A stretch of DNA of 64,000 nucleotides from Ensifer sesbaniae (GCF_013283665.1 NZ_JABEKU010000001.1:1364001-1428000), one strand, 5' to 3'. Positions 47,484 through 57,672 are shown, counted from the stretch's first letter. The notes: generated by a model from the letters alone, not told the origin. Made by a program: numbers and translations.

Positions 47484-47930
47484 TTACGCGCGGTCTTCGC
47501 GCGGACGACGCGGACGGTCTTCACGGTCGCCACGGTCCGGACGCGGACCACGGTCGCCGAAGCCACGCTCCGGACGGTCGCCATCGCGGCGCGGACGGTC
47601 GTCGCGGTCGCGCTTCTGCATCATGGCAGACGGGCCTTCCTCGTGCTTCTCGACGGCGATCGTCATGTAGCGCAGGATGTCTTCGTTGATGCGCATCTGG
47701 CGCTCGACTTCGTGAACGGCCGGTGCCGGAGCATCGATGTCCATGAGAACGTAGTGAGCCTTGCGGTTCTTCTTGATGCGGTAGGTGAGGGACTTCAGGC
47801 CCCAGTTCTCGACGCGACCGACCTTGCCGCCGTTCGCTTCGAGCACGCCCTTGTACTGCTCGACGAGAGCGTCGACCTGCTGCGGCGTGATGTCCTGGCG
47901 GGCCAGGAATACGTGTTCATAAAGAGCCAT
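47484..47930 (-). CDS. rpsF: 30S ribosomal protein S6 with Arg/Asp-rich tail
   Basis: A 148-residue S6. Residues 1-100 are the normal domain ([43 protein letters not shown]). From about residue 106 the tail is almost wholly R, D, G and P ([17 protein letters not shown]), encoded by short repeats. It heads the rpsF operon on the minus strand. The upstream gap to 48232 (about 300 bp) should hold the promoter, but I could not place it. Confidence 0.97.
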   Translation of the reverse strand: MALYEHVFLARQDITPQQVDALVEQYKGVLEANGGKVGRVENWGLKSLTYRIKKNRKAHYVLMDIDAPAPAVHEVERQMRINEDILRYMTIAVEKHEEGPSAMMQKRDRDDRPRRDGDRPERGFGDRGPRPDRGDREDRPRRPREDRA

Positions 47931-48232
47931 TGTGGCTTGCCTTTCTTGCGTTAATCAGCCCGGACCTCGGCGGCTAAGCCTCAACGACTGTTCTTATGGG
48001 CTCGCAAGAGCCGGCAAGAAAGTGTTGTATCGAGACGGTCGAGAGCGGAGACACGGGAGGCCGGAAAGACTTGCTATCCTAACGGCTCCCCTCGCGGGAA
48101 ACCGGCCCTCCGTTCAGCCACCAGCCAGAAGACCGGGCATTTCGAACAGCGCGCTTATACGCATTTTTCCGCAGAAGGCAAGGCTCGCCGGATATTTTCA
48201 CTCCAATCTGTTCTCTGCAGGACCGATGCCGA

Positions 48233-49276
48233 TCAGATCGGCATCGGGTAGAGACGGTGCAGCCGCCGGATGCCGTTCATGACGTCCTGCGACAGAGTGA
48301 GATTGGCGGCACCGAGGTTGGTCTTCAACTGATCCATCGAGGTCGCGCCGATGATGACGGACGCCATGAACGGCCGCGTCAGGCAGAAGGCGATTGCCAT
48401 CTGAGCGGGATCGATACCGTGCTCGCGTGCAAGCTGCACATAGCCGGCGACGGCCGGTTCCTGGTGCGGCGTGAAGCGGCCGCCGAGGTCGCCGTTGATC
48501 GAGAGGCGGGAGCCCGTCGGCCTGGCGCCGTCCAAATACTTGCCGCTGAGCAGTCCGGCTGCGAGCGGCGAATAGGCGAGCAGACCCACGTCCTCGTGAT
48601 GCGACAGCTCGGAAAGATCGAGATCATAGGCGCGGTAGAGCAGATTGTATTCGTTCTGGACCGAGGCGACCCGTGGCAGGCCGTGACGTTCGGCCATGTC
48701 GATGAACTTCATCGTGCCCCAGGCCGTTTCGTTGGAGAGGCCGATGGCGCGGACCTTGCCGGCCTTCACGAGATCGCCGAGTTTGTCGAGGATCGCCCTG
48801 AGATCGCTGGCAACATGCGCCTTGTCCTGCTTGGTCGGGTCGTAGGACCAGGCATTGCGGAAATGGTAGTGACCGCGGTTCGGCCAGTGGATCTGGTAGA
48901 GGTCGACATAGTCTGTCTTCAAACGTCGAAGGCTGGCGTCGATTGCCAGTTCGATGCCTTCCGGGGTCGTGGGGTCGCCATTGCGGATATAGGGGCGACC
49001 GGGGCCGGCGACCTTGGTCGCGAGCACGACGTCGTCGCGGCGGCCGCGCTTCGCCAGCCATTCGCCGATGAAACGCTCCGTATTGCCGTAGGTCTCGGGC
49101 GAGAGCGGGGTCGTTGGGTAGAGTTCAGCTGTATCGATGAAGTTGACGCCCTTGTCGAAGGCGTGATCCAGTTGCTCGTGCGCCTCGGCGATGGAGTTCT
49201 GCGAGCCCCAGGTCATGGTGCCTAGGCAGATTTCCGAGACCTTGATGCCGGTGCGGCCAAGCGTGTTGTAGCGCAT
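48233..49276 (-). CDS. Aldo/keto reductase (Tas-like)
   Basis: A 347-residue NADPH-dependent aldo/keto reductase. The catalytic Asp and Tyr are in NFIDTAELYP (about residue 50), the Lys in VVLATKVAG (about residue 87) and the His in YQIHWPNRG (about residue 130). The C-terminal part carries the cofactor site (ASVIIGATSMDQLKTNL). The overall form is closest to the E. coli Tas group; the substrate is unknown. Confidence 0.92.
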   Translation of the reverse strand: MRYNTLGRTGIKVSEICLGTMTWGSQNSIAEAHEQLDHAFDKGVNFIDTAELYPTTPLSPETYGNTERFIGEWLAKRGRRDDVVLATKVAGPGRPYIRNGDPTTPEGIELAIDASLRRLKTDYVDLYQIHWPNRGHYHFRNAWSYDPTKQDKAHVASDLRAILDKLGDLVKAGKVRAIGLSNETAWGTMKFIDMAERHGLPRVASVQNEYNLLYRAYDLDLSELSHHEDVGLLAYSPLAAGLLSGKYLDGARPTGSRLSINGDLGGRFTPHQEPAVAGYVQLAREHGIDPAQMAIAFCLTRPFMASVIIGATSMDQLKTNLGAANLTLSQDVMNGIRRLHRLYPMPI

Positions 49277-49507
49277 CTAGATAAGTATCCTTGTGAAGGG
49301 CGGGCGCCGACCTGGGGAGGAAAGGGGCGCGCGCCGGGAATGGAGTGGCCGCCTTTGCCCTTGCGTCGGTTGCAGGGCAGAACGACATCGGGCGGCAAAC
49401 TTACGCCTTGATTGTTGAAGATCAAGGGCAAAAGGCCCCGTCGGCCTCGTCCGTATGGGCCTCCAAGCTTGACTCGCCGTTCAGGAATGTGAATGGAGAG
49501 AAAACCG

Positions 49508-49615
49508 GAGCGGGCTTGGGGAAAAGTATTTGCGATTTTCGCCCGCACCCGCTCCAACTCATAAGAACCGATCACTATGATTTCGTGTCGAGCCGACCCG
49601 AAATCATAGCGATCT
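49508..49615 (+). repeat. Composite palindromic element, family 2, upstream of fabD
   Basis: Module one is GAGCGGGCTTGGGGAAAAG...CCCGCACCCGCTC (49508-49554). Module two is ATGATTTCGTGTCG...CGACCCGAAATCAT (49577-49607) inside GATCACT...AGCGATC. The fabD ribosome site lies just after it. The stretch 49277-49507 holds no gene I can support. Confidence 0.8.
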
Positions 49616-49632
49616 AGGGAAGGGACTATCCC

Positions 49633-50577
49633 ATGAGCATTGCATTCACGTTTCCCGGCCAGGGCAGCCAGGCTGTCGGCATGGGCAAGGACCTGGCGGA
49701 CGCCTTTCCGGAAGCTGCGGCCGTTTTTGCCGAAGTCGACGAGGCACTCGGCGAGAAGCTATCCGAGATCATGTGGAACGGTCCCGAGGAAACGCTGACG
49801 CTGACCGCGAACGCGCAGCCCGCATTGATGGCCGTATCGATGGCCGTCATCCGGGTGCTCGAAGCCAAGGGCCTCGACATCAAGTCCAAGGTCTCCTTCG
49901 TCGCCGGTCATTCGCTGGGCGAATATTCGGCGCTCTGCGCCGCGGGCACGTTCTCGATCGCCGACACGGCGCGTCTCCTTCGCATCCGCGGCAACGCGAT
50001 GCAGGCGGCCGTACCGGTCGGCAAGGGCGCGATGGCCGCGATCATCGGACTGGAACATGCCGATGTCGACGCCGTCTGCCGCGAAGCCTCTGCCCTTGGG
50101 GCCTGCCAGATCGCCAACGACAACGGCGGCGGCCAGCTGGTGATCTCCGGCGAGAAGGCTGCCGTCGAGAAGGCTGCGGCCCTGGCCTCCGAGAGAGGCG
50201 CAAAGCGCGCTTTGATGCTGCCGGTCTCCGCACCCTTCCATTCGAGCCTGATGGCGCCGGCCGCCGACGTGATGCGCGAGGCGCTGGCCAAGGTCGAGAA
50301 GCGCAATCCCGTCGTGCCGGTGATCGCCAACGTGCTGGCCGCACCTGTCAGCGATGCCGGCGAGATCGCCCGGCTGCTGGTGGAGCAGGTCACGGGCCAG
50401 GTCCGTTGGCGCGAGACGGTCGAGTGGTTTGCCGCCAACAATGTCACGACGCTTTATGAACTTGGTTCCGGCAAGGTCCTGACCGGGCTTGCCCGCCGGA
50501 TCGACAAGACCGTCAACGGTATTGCCGTCAATACGCCTGCCGATATCGACACCGCACTTGCCGCCTTGCTCGCCTGA
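49633..50577 (+). CDS. fabD: Malonyl-CoA:ACP transacylase
   Basis: FabD moves malonyl from CoA to acyl carrier protein to start fatty-acid elongation. The 314-residue enzyme shows GQGSQAVGMG near residue 8, the nucleophile motif GHSLGEYSAL (serine about residue 97) and the catalytic histidine in PVSAPFHSSLM (about residue 201). It starts the fabD-fabG-acpP-fabF cluster; fabG follows after 39 bp. Confidence 0.97.
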   Translation: MSIAFTFPGQGSQAVGMGKDLADAFPEAAAVFAEVDEALGEKLSEIMWNGPEETLTLTANAQPALMAVSMAVIRVLEAKGLDIKSKVSFVAGHSLGEYSALCAAGTFSIADTARLLRIRGNAMQAAVPVGKGAMAAIIGLEHADVDAVCREASALGACQIANDNGGGQLVISGEKAAVEKAAALASERGAKRALMLPVSAPFHSSLMAPAADVMREALAKVEKRNPVVPVIANVLAAPVSDAGEIARLLVEQVTGQVRWRETVEWFAANNVTTLYELGSGKVLTGLARRIDKTVNGIAVNTPADIDTALAALLA

Positions 50578-50616
50578 GCGATCGCGTAAGCGCTCCAGTT
50601 ACAAGGAATCAATCAG

Positions 50617-51354
50617 ATGTTCGATCTTTCCGGCCGCAAGGCTCTCGTTACCGGCGCATCCGGTGGTATCGGTGAAGAAATCGCCCGCATGCTGCACGCC
50701 CAGGGCGCAACCGTCGGCCTGCACGGCACGCGCGTCGAAAAGCTGGAAGCGCTTGCCAACGAACTCGGCGATCGCGTGCAGCTCTTCCCAGCGAACCTTT
50801 CCGACCGTGCCGAAGTCAAGGCGCTCGGCGAAAAGGCCGAGGCCGAACTCGGCGGCGTCGATATTCTCGTCAACAATGCCGGCATCACCAAGGACGGCCT
50901 CTTCGTGCGCATGAGCGATGAGGACTGGGACAGCGTTCTCGAAGTCAACCTGACCGCCGTCTTCCGCCTGACGCGCGAGCTCACCCATCCGATGATGCGG
51001 CGCCGCTTCGGCCGCATCGTCAACATCACCTCGATCGTCGGTGTCACCGGCAATCCGGGCCAGGCCAATTACTGTGCCTCCAAGGCCGGCATGATCGGCT
51101 TCTCGAAGTCCCTGGCGCAGGAGATCGCGACGCGCAACGTCACCGTCAACTGCGTCGCGCCCGGTTTCATCGAGAGCGCGATGACCGGCAAGCTGAACGA
51201 CAAGCAGAAAGATGCGATCATGGGCGCGATCCCGATGAAGCGCATGGGCACCGGCGCAGAGATTGCGTCGGCCGTCGTCTACCTCGCGTCGAACGAGGCT
51301 GGCTACGTCACCGGCCAGACGATTCACGTCAATGGCGGCATGGCCATGATCTGA
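50617..51354 (+). CDS. fabG: 3-oxoacyl-ACP reductase
   Basis: FabG reduces 3-ketoacyl-ACP with NADPH. The 245-residue SDR has TGASGGIG near residue 12, NNAGIT near residue 87, and the catalytic NITSIVG plus YCASK (about residue 151). A 332-bp gap with an inverted repeat separates it from acpP. Confidence 0.97.
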   Translation: MFDLSGRKALVTGASGGIGEEIARMLHAQGATVGLHGTRVEKLEALANELGDRVQLFPANLSDRAEVKALGEKAEAELGGVDILVNNAGITKDGLFVRMSDEDWDSVLEVNLTAVFRLTRELTHPMMRRRFGRIVNITSIVGVTGNPGQANYCASKAGMIGFSKSLAQEIATRNVTVNCVAPGFIESAMTGKLNDKQKDAIMGAIPMKRMGTGAEIASAVVYLASNEAGYVTGQTIHVNGGMAMI

Positions 51355-51427
51355 TCCGGTTTCCGGGATGCGTCGCCCGTCGAGATTGTGCGGCGGGCGA
51401 TATTCAACGTCCCGGGATGCGCCTGCC

Positions 51428-51471
51428 AAATGCCTGAAATTCAATGTTGACCAAGCGAATGTCAGGCATTT
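51428..51471 (+). repeat. Inverted repeat between fabG and acpP
   Basis: Ten-base arms AAATGCCTGA / TCAGGCATTT, 24 bases apart, followed by TCGG. It could be the fabG terminator or a binding site. The rest of the gap to the acpP start at 51687 is a leader of about 215 bp with no gene I can see. Confidence 0.55.
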
Positions 51472-51686
51472 TCGGACTTTGCGACAGACTTAAACCGTGT
51501 TAATCGGGCCATGACTGTTAGCAGTCGACCGGTCCCGCCAGGTGTCCGGCAGCCTTGGCTGCCCTGGGTTTGCCGCAGTTCCGGTTGGATGGATTGCCGG
51601 GTAGCCCGTCTTGGTCTATCAGGCTTGAATAAGAGTACCGGTGCCGGAACAGGCGCCCACAGAAACGAAGGTCGAGGAACTCCGAC

Positions 51687-51923
51687 ATGAGCGATATCGC
51701 AGAACGCGTAAAGAAAATTGTTATTGATCATCTTGGCGTCGACGCCGAAAAGGTCAGCGAAGGCGCAAGCTTCATCGATGACCTCGGCGCGGACTCGCTC
51801 GACACCGTCGAATTGGTCATGGCTTTCGAAGAAGAATTCGGCGTTGAAATCCCGGACGATGCCGCTGACTCGATCCTGACCGTCGGCGACGCCGTCAAGT
51901 TCATCGAAAAGGCCCAGGCCTAA
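51687..51923 (+). CDS. acpP: Acyl carrier protein
   Basis: A 78-residue acidic carrier that holds growing acyl chains. The phosphopantetheine serine is in [20 protein letters not shown] (Ser about residue 37). It lies between fabG and fabF as usual. The long upstream gap suggests it has its own promoter, which fits its high expression. Confidence 0.99.
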   Translation: MSDIAERVKKIVIDHLGVDAEKVSEGASFIDDLGADSLDTVELVMAFEEEFGVEIPDDAADSILTVGDAVKFIEKAQA

Positions 51924-52140
51924 TATCCAAGCGGCTACGGCCGTAGACGGGTCGCCTAAAGCGGCCCGTTTCAGCCCAGGGAAGTGGGCTGTCCCGCGAG
52001 CGCGGGTTTCGATCAGCAAGCGTTTTCCCGCATTTTCCTCTGATCGTGAATAAGAACCTTAAAATGGATGCCCGGATCGGGTTCGTCACACGTGGTCCGA
52101 TCCGGCTCTGAAATTGAAAAGTCAGGGTGGGTCGCGGACT

Positions 52141-53406
52141 ATGAGACGTGTCGTTATCACCGGTACCGGCATGGTATCTCCCTTGGGTTGCGGAACTGAG
52201 GCGACGTGGGCGCGCCTTCTTGCCGGGCAGAATGCTGCGCGCAAGGTGACCGAATTCGAGGTCGAGGATCTTCCTGCCAAGATCGCCTGCCGCATTCCTT
52301 TCGGTGACGGTACCGACGCAACCTTCAACGCCGACGACTGGATGGAGCCGAAGGAGCAGCGCAAGGTTGATCCGTTCATCGTTTATGCGATGGCGGCCGC
52401 CGACATGGCGCTTGCCGACGCCGGCTGGAAGCCGGAGAGCAACGAGGACCAGATCGCGACCGGCGTCCTGATCGGTTCGGGTATCGGCGGTCTCGAAGGC
52501 ATCGTCGAAGGCGGCTATACGTTGCGCGACAAGGGCCCCCGCCGCATTTCGCCGTTCTTCATTCCCGGCCGCCTCATCAACCTCGCCTCGGGCCAGGTGT
52601 CGATCCGCCACAAGCTGCGTGGCCCGAACCACTCGGTCGTCACCGCGTGCTCGACCGGCGCGCACGCCATCGGCGACGCGAGCCGTCTGATTGCACTCGG
52701 CGATGCCGACGTCATGGTTGCCGGCGGTGCGGAATCGCCGATCTGCCGGATCTCGCTCGCGGGCTTCGCCGCCTGCAAGGCCCTGTCGACCCAGCACAAC
52801 GACAACCCTGAGAAGGCATCGCGTCCCTACGATGTCGATCGAGACGGCTTCGTCATGGGCGAGGGTGCCGGCGTCGTCATCCTCGAAGAGCTCGAGCACG
52901 CCAAGGCCCGCGGCGCGAAGATCTATGCGGAAGTCGTCGGTTACGGCCTTTCCGGCGACGCCTTCCACATCACTGCTCCGTCGGAAGACGGCGACGGCGC
53001 CTATCGCTGCATGCAGATGGCGCTGAAGCGCGCCGGCCTGACGGCCGCCGACGTCGACTATATCAACGCCCACGGCACTTCGACCATGGCGGACACGATC
53101 GAGCTCGCTGCCGTCGAGCGCCTGGTCGGCGAGCATGCGTCGAAGATCTCCATGTCCTCGACCAAGTCGGCGATCGGCCATCTGCTCGGCGCTGCCGGCG
53201 CTGTCGAAGCGATCTTCTCGGCACTCGCGATTCGCGACAATATCGCACCGCCGACGCTCAACCTCGACAATCCGTCGATAGAAACCAAAATCGACCTCGT
53301 GCCGCACGTCGCGCGCAAGCGCGAGATCAACGTGGCGCTGTCGAACTCCTTCGGCTTCGGCGGCACCAACGCGTCGCTGGTCCTGCGCCGCTATACGGGC
53401 GCCTGA
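52141..53406 (+). CDS. fabF: 3-oxoacyl-ACP synthase II
   Basis: FabF condenses malonyl-ACP with acyl-ACP. The 421-residue thiolase-fold enzyme shows VITGTGMVSPLG at the start, the catalytic cysteine in VTACSTGAHAIGDA (about residue 171), and the two histidines in NAHGTSTMADT (about residue 311) and KSAIGHLLGAAG (about residue 347). GFGGTNASL ends it. The start at 52141 (MRRVVIT) fits the family; an earlier frame from 52114 adds nine residues without support. Confidence 0.97.
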   Translation: MRRVVITGTGMVSPLGCGTEATWARLLAGQNAARKVTEFEVEDLPAKIACRIPFGDGTDATFNADDWMEPKEQRKVDPFIVYAMAAADMALADAGWKPESNEDQIATGVLIGSGIGGLEGIVEGGYTLRDKGPRRISPFFIPGRLINLASGQVSIRHKLRGPNHSVVTACSTGAHAIGDASRLIALGDADVMVAGGAESPICRISLAGFAACKALSTQHNDNPEKASRPYDVDRDGFVMGEGAGVVILEELEHAKARGAKIYAEVVGYGLSGDAFHITAPSEDGDGAYRCMQMALKRAGLTAADVDYINAHGTSTMADTIELAAVERLVGEHASKISMSSTKSAIGHLLGAAGAVEAIFSALAIRDNIAPPTLNLDNPSIETKIDLVPHVARKREINVALSNSFGFGGTNASLVLRRYTGA

Positions 53407-53636
53407 TCGGGCCCTGCCAATCATCGGATCGACCCAACAAGTCGGTCCGATGATCCTGCTTTTGCCGCATTGCTCGCTACAAGCATGATTTGGGAGGATG
53501 CAACGCCATCGCGGCGGTGCTTGCCGACCGCTATGTTCGCGCAAGGCATATCTGTCAGATTGCCATTTAACTATTGCCGGGAACAGGTCGCCCGCCCAGG
53601 GATATCGGGGGCGCCACGTTCCGAACGGCTGCCAGT

Positions 53637-53732
53637 CTCCTTGAATCCATCCGATTTAAGGAGAAAACAGGCAGTCATTTAGAGTGTTACAGCGACCTGA
53701 ACGCGTCCTGTAAGGCGTACGGTTCTGTAAAG
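53637..53732 (+). repeat. Decayed RIME-like element (copy H)
   Basis: TCTCCTTGAATCCATCC...GATTTAAGGAGA then GTTACAGCGACCTGAACGCGTCC...GTACGGTTCTGTAA. It has drifted further than the other copies. It lies in the 553-bp fabF-mltG gap, where I see no gene. Confidence 0.6.
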
Positions 53733-53959
53733 TGTCAGCCGTCCATCGTCTTCTCTTGAATAGGCGGTGAACCGACACATTTCTGTGGTTCCTGGTGCCA
53801 AGGCACTGCGCCGCAGGTCTATTGTGATGAAGACTGCGGAACGCCGCCCGCCAGGTCGGCGCCGTTTATGAAATTGACTTAAGCCTGCCATGGTCCAGTC
53901 CGAAATTCGCACCGGGGCAGGAAGAGAATGAGGCTGCGAATTTCGGGTTCGGGACAATC

Positions 53960-55159
53960 GTGAGCGACTCAAACGATAACGGCGCGGCGCAATTCGGCCG
54001 CAATGAAAACGCGAGCAACGGGCCGATCATTCCGAAATCGGCCAACGAGGCGCTGCGCCCGGAAAAGGTGCCGCAGCCTCCGAAGCGGTCGCGCAAGGCG
54101 CGCAGCCAGGTGGTGATCTTCCTGAACTTCGTGATGACCATCATCGTCTTCGCGGCGCTTGCCGCGGCCGGTACGGTCTACTACGCCATGCATCAGTACG
54201 AGAAGCCGGGTCCGCTGCAGGCAAATCAGAACTTCATCGTCAGGAGCGGTGCCGGCATGAGCGAGATCGCCAGCGGTCTCGAGCGCAGCAACATCATTAC
54301 CGACGCGCGCGTCTTCCGCTTTGTCTCGGAAGCCTATCTCGATAATGAGACGCTGAAGGCCGGCGAGTATGAAATCAAGGCCGGCTCGTCGATGCAGGAC
54401 GTGATGCAGCTTCTGAAGTCGGGCAAATCGATCCTCTATTCCGTTTCTCTGCCCGAAGGTCTGACCGTCAAGCAGATGTTCCACAAGCTTTCCGACGATC
54501 CGGTTCTGGTTGGCGATCTGCCGAAGGAGCTTCCGCCGGAAGGCTCGCTGATGCCGGACACCTACAAGTTCACACGCGGCACCAAGCGCGGCGAGATCGT
54601 CCAGCAGATGGTTGCCGCCCAGAAGGCGCTGGTCGACCAGATCTGGGAGAAGCGTGATCCGAACCTGCCGGTCTCGACGGTCGAGGAACTCGTCACGCTT
54701 GCTTCGATCGTGGAAAAGGAAACCGGTCGCGCCGACGAACGGCCGCGGGTCGCCTCCGTTTTCATCAACCGGCTCGACAAAGGCATGCGCCTGCAGTCCG
54801 ACCCGACGATCATCTACGGCATTTTCGGCGGCGACGGAAAGCCGGCGGACCGTCCGATCCTGAAGTCCGACATCGACAAGCAGACGCCCTACAACACCTA
54901 TATCATCAAGGGCTTGCCGCCGACGCCGATCGCCAATCCGGGCCGTGCGGCGCTGGAGGCAGTCGCCAATCCGTCGCGTACACCGGAACTCTACTTCGTC
55001 GCGGACGGTTCGGGCGGCCATGTTTTCGCCGAGACTTTGGATGAGCACAACGCGAACGTAAGGCGTTGGCGCAAGGCGGAAGCCGAGAAGGCAGCGGAAG
55101 CCGCGAAGGCTGCCACGGATGCTGCAGTGGCTGAACCGGCAGCAGCGCAGCCGCAATAA
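53960..55159 (+). CDS. mltG: Endolytic transglycosylase MltG
   Basis: MltG cuts new glycan strands and ends peptidoglycan elongation. The 399-residue protein has a cytoplasmic N-terminus, one membrane segment (VVIFLNFVMTIIVFAALAAAGTVYY, about residues 52-76), a LysM-like part, and the YceG catalytic domain with LASIVEKETG holding the catalytic Glu (about residue 254). Further motifs are LQSDPTIIYG and YNTYIIKGLPPTPIANPG. The Ala/Glu tail is disordered. The start is GTG at 53960. Confidence 0.95.
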   Translation: MSDSNDNGAAQFGRNENASNGPIIPKSANEALRPEKVPQPPKRSRKARSQVVIFLNFVMTIIVFAALAAAGTVYYAMHQYEKPGPLQANQNFIVRSGAGMSEIASGLERSNIITDARVFRFVSEAYLDNETLKAGEYEIKAGSSMQDVMQLLKSGKSILYSVSLPEGLTVKQMFHKLSDDPVLVGDLPKELPPEGSLMPDTYKFTRGTKRGEIVQQMVAAQKALVDQIWEKRDPNLPVSTVEELVTLASIVEKETGRADERPRVASVFINRLDKGMRLQSDPTIIYGIFGGDGKPADRPILKSDIDKQTPYNTYIIKGLPPTPIANPGRAALEAVANPSRTPELYFVADGSGGHVFAETLDEHNANVRRWRKAEAEKAAEAAKAATDAAVAEPAAAQPQ

Positions 55160-55257
55160 ACGCTGCATTGTGGACGGATAGATCACGGCGCGGATATCCC
55201 TTGCGGGATGCCGCGCCGTAGCCGTATTGCTTCTGCTGAAACACAACGGAGGTGACG

Positions 55258-56145
55258 ATGCCGCTCCAATCGATGACCGGCTTTGCCCGAAGGGAAGGCA
55301 GCAGTGGCCGCCGCCGTTGGGCTTGGGAACTGCGCTCCGTCAATGGCAAGGGCCTTGATCTCAGGTTGCGCCTGCCGCAAGGGCTCGAGCGCTTCGAACC
55401 CGAAGTGCGCAAACTCGCGACAGATTATTTCTCACGTGGCAATCTCCAGATCGGGCTTTCCGTCAGTGGCGCGGAAGCAACCGTCGAGGCGGTGGTCAAT
55501 CAGGGCGCGCTGACGGCGGTCTTGAACTTGCGCGAACAACTCGGCGATCTCGTCGATCCGGCGCCCTTGAAATTTGACACGCTTCTCTCAATCCGCGGGA
55601 TTGTCGATTTTCGCGAACCGGAAGAAAGCGAAGAGGAGCGTGCCGCCCTCGATACGGACATCCTCGAAGGCCTGAGGCTCGCGCTTTCCGACCTCCGCGC
55701 CATGCGTGAGGAGGAGGGGACAGCGCTATGTCAGATCCTGCTGGCGCAGGTCGAAGGCATCGAGGCACTTACGGCGACCGTGGAGGCCGATCCGTCGCGC
55801 AGCGCCGCGGCGATCGCCGACCGGCTTGCCCAGCAGGTGGCTTTGGTGATGGACAACGGCTCCTCGCTCGACCGGGAACGCCTTTACGCCGAAGTGGCGC
55901 TGCTCGCCACCAAGGCTGACCTTCGGGAAGAGATCGACCGGCTTGGCTCCCACATCGCAGCGGCGCGGGAGCTGCTGGCGAAGGGTGGCCCCGTCGGCCG
56001 CAAGCTTGATTTCCTGGCACAGGAATTTAACCGAGAATCGAATACGATCTGTTCCAAGTCGAATGCGGCCGCCGTTTCGGCCGCCGGCATCGAACTCAAG
56101 GTCGTCATCGACCAGTTCCGTGAACAGGTCCAGAATCTGGAGTAA
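55258..56145 (+). CDS. yicC: YicC-family endoribonuclease-like protein
   Basis: A 295-residue YicC/YloC family protein; some members are reported endoribonucleases. It begins LQSMTGFAR, the family hallmark, and ends with NTICSKSN and VVIDQFREQVQNLE, also conserved. GGAGG lies 5 bp before the ATG at 55258. gmk follows after 3 bp, as in many bacteria, so the two are probably co-transcribed with mltG upstream. Confidence 0.93.
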   Translation: MPLQSMTGFARREGSSGRRRWAWELRSVNGKGLDLRLRLPQGLERFEPEVRKLATDYFSRGNLQIGLSVSGAEATVEAVVNQGALTAVLNLREQLGDLVDPAPLKFDTLLSIRGIVDFREPEESEEERAALDTDILEGLRLALSDLRAMREEEGTALCQILLAQVEGIEALTATVEADPSRSAAAIADRLAQQVALVMDNGSSLDRERLYAEVALLATKADLREEIDRLGSHIAAARELLAKGGPVGRKLDFLAQEFNRESNTICSKSNAAAVSAAGIELKVVIDQFREQVQNLE

Positions 56146-56148
56146 AGC

Positions 56149-56808
56149 ATGACCCCGGCGACCCCTTCGCCCATCAAGATTGCCCGTCGTGGGCTGATGC
56201 TCGTCATCTCCTCGCCCTCGGGCGCCGGCAAGTCGACGATCGCGCGCAACCTCCTAGAAGCCGACCCGGAGATGAGCATCTCCGTCAGCGTGACGACGCG
56301 CCAGCGCCGTCCGAGCGAAATCGATGGCCGGCATTATCACTTCAAGTCGATCCGGGAATTCGAAGCGTTGCGGGCGACCGACTCGCTGCTCGAATGGGCG
56401 GAGGTGCACGGCAATTTCTATGGCACGCCACGCGATGCCGTCGAAGCGGCGATGGCCGCCGGCCGCGACATGCTCTTCGATATCGATTGGCAGGGCGCCC
56501 AGCAACTCCAGGAAAAGATGGCCGGCGACGTCGTGTCGATCTTCATCCTGCCGCCGTCGATGACCGAGCTGCAGTCACGCCTGCACCGTCGGGCCGAAGA
56601 CAGCGAAGAGGTGATTGCGACACGGCTTGCCAACTCGCGCGCCGAGATCGAGCACTGGCGCGAGTACGATTACATCGTGCTCAACGACGACCTCGATCGC
56701 GCTTTCGCCTCCGTACGGGCGATCGTCGAGGCCGAACGGCTTCGTCGCGACCGACGCCCGGGCCTGTTCGATTTCGTCAATGGGCTTCTGACGGAAAATC
56801 CGTTCTAA
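56149..56808 (+). CDS. gmk: Guanylate kinase
   Basis: Gmk phosphorylates GMP/dGMP. The 219-residue enzyme has P-loop [10 protein letters not shown] (about residue 18), [21 protein letters not shown] (GMP-binding) and [10 protein letters not shown]. It is the last gene of the plus-strand series and converges with rsmA; a small TGGCCGG/CCGGCCA hairpin at 56820-56838 lies between them. Confidence 0.97.
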   Translation: MTPATPSPIKIARRGLMLVISSPSGAGKSTIARNLLEADPEMSISVSVTTRQRRPSEIDGRHYHFKSIREFEALRATDSLLEWAEVHGNFYGTPRDAVEAAMAAGRDMLFDIDWQGAQQLQEKMAGDVVSIFILPPSMTELQSRLHRRAEDSEEVIATRLANSRAEIEHWREYDYIVLNDDLDRAFASVRAIVEAERLRRDRRPGLFDFVNGLLTENPF

Positions 56809-56819
56809 GTCGATGGGAT

Positions 56820-56838
56820 TGGCCGGTCCTGCCGGCCA
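56820..56838. terminator. Short hairpin between gmk and rsmA
   Basis: Arms TGGCCGG / CCGGCCA around TCCTG in the 36-bp gap between convergent genes. It has no T-tract, so it is a weak candidate. Confidence 0.4.
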
Positions 56839-56844
56839 CAGTGC

Positions 56845-57672
56845 TCAGAGGCAGTTTGCCAGGCGGCAGAATTCTTCCACCGAAAGCGTCTCGGCCCGCC
56901 GCTGCGGGTCGATATCGGCCTTTGCCAGCAGGGTTTCGCCGCCAAGCGGCTTGAGGCTTTGCCGCAGCATTTTGCGGCGCTGGCCGAAGGCGGCATGCGT
57001 CACCTTCTCGAGTGCCGAAACGGAGCAGGGGATCGGGTTCTCCACGGGCTCCAGATGGACCACCGATGACGTCACCTTGGGCGGCGGCGTGAAAGCCTGT
57101 GGCGGCACGTCGAAAGCCATCCGCGCCCTGGTGCGCCAGCCGCAGAGCACCCCGAGGCGTCCGTAGTGATCGTCATCCGCTTCGGCGACGATCCTGAGGC
57201 CAACTTCCCGCTGGAACATCAGCGTCAACGATTGCCAGAATGGCGGCCAGCGTTCGGGCAATAGCCAGTTTACGAGCAATTGCGTGCCGACATTGTAGGG
57301 CAGGTTGGCGATGATCTTGACCGGCCCATCATCGGCAAGCGTCTCGAACGGTGTTTTCAGGGCGTCGCCTTCGATCACCTGCAACCGGTCCGGATAGTGC
57401 GCGCCGATTTCCGCAAGCGCCGGCACGCAGCGGGAGTCGCGCTCGATCGCGATGACTTTCTTGGCTCCGAGGGCCAGGATGGCGCGCGTCAGGCCGCCGG
57501 GACCGGGGCCGACTTCGATGACCGTCACGCCTTCGAGCGAACCGGCGGTCCGGGCAACCTTCTGCGTCAGGTTGAGGTCGAGCAGGAAGTTCTGGCCCAA
57601 CGCCTTCCTGGCGTCGAGGCCGTGGCGCTGGATCACGTCGCGCAGCGGAGGAAGACCGTCGAGCGCGGCCAT
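56845..57672 (-). CDS. rsmA: 16S rRNA dimethyladenosine transferase
   Basis: RsmA (KsgA) dimethylates two adenines near the 3' end of 16S rRNA. The 275-residue protein has [12 protein letters not shown] (about residue 20), the SAM-binding [14 protein letters not shown] (about residue 52) and the catalytic NLPYNVGT (about residue 122). Its ATG overlaps the pdxA stop by one base (TGATG), so it is coupled to pdxA. Confidence 0.97.
   Translation of the reverse strand: MAALDGLPPLRDVIQRHGLDARKALGQNFLLDLNLTQKVARTAGSLEGVTVIEVGPGPGGLTRAILALGAKKVIAIERDSRCVPALAEIGAHYPDRLQVIEGDALKTPFETLADDGPVKIIANLPYNVGTQLLVNWLLPERWPPFWQSLTLMFQREVGLRIVAEADDDHYGRLGVLCGWRTRARMAFDVPPQAFTPPPKVTSSVVHLEPVENPIPCSVSALEKVTHAAFGQRRKMLRQSLKPLGGETLLAKADIDPQRRAETLSVEEFCRLANCL

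Noticed and set aside
53679-53972. 97-codon minus-strand frame upstream of mltG
   Set aside because: It overlaps the mltG start and the decayed repeat; arginine/threonine-rich with no motif.
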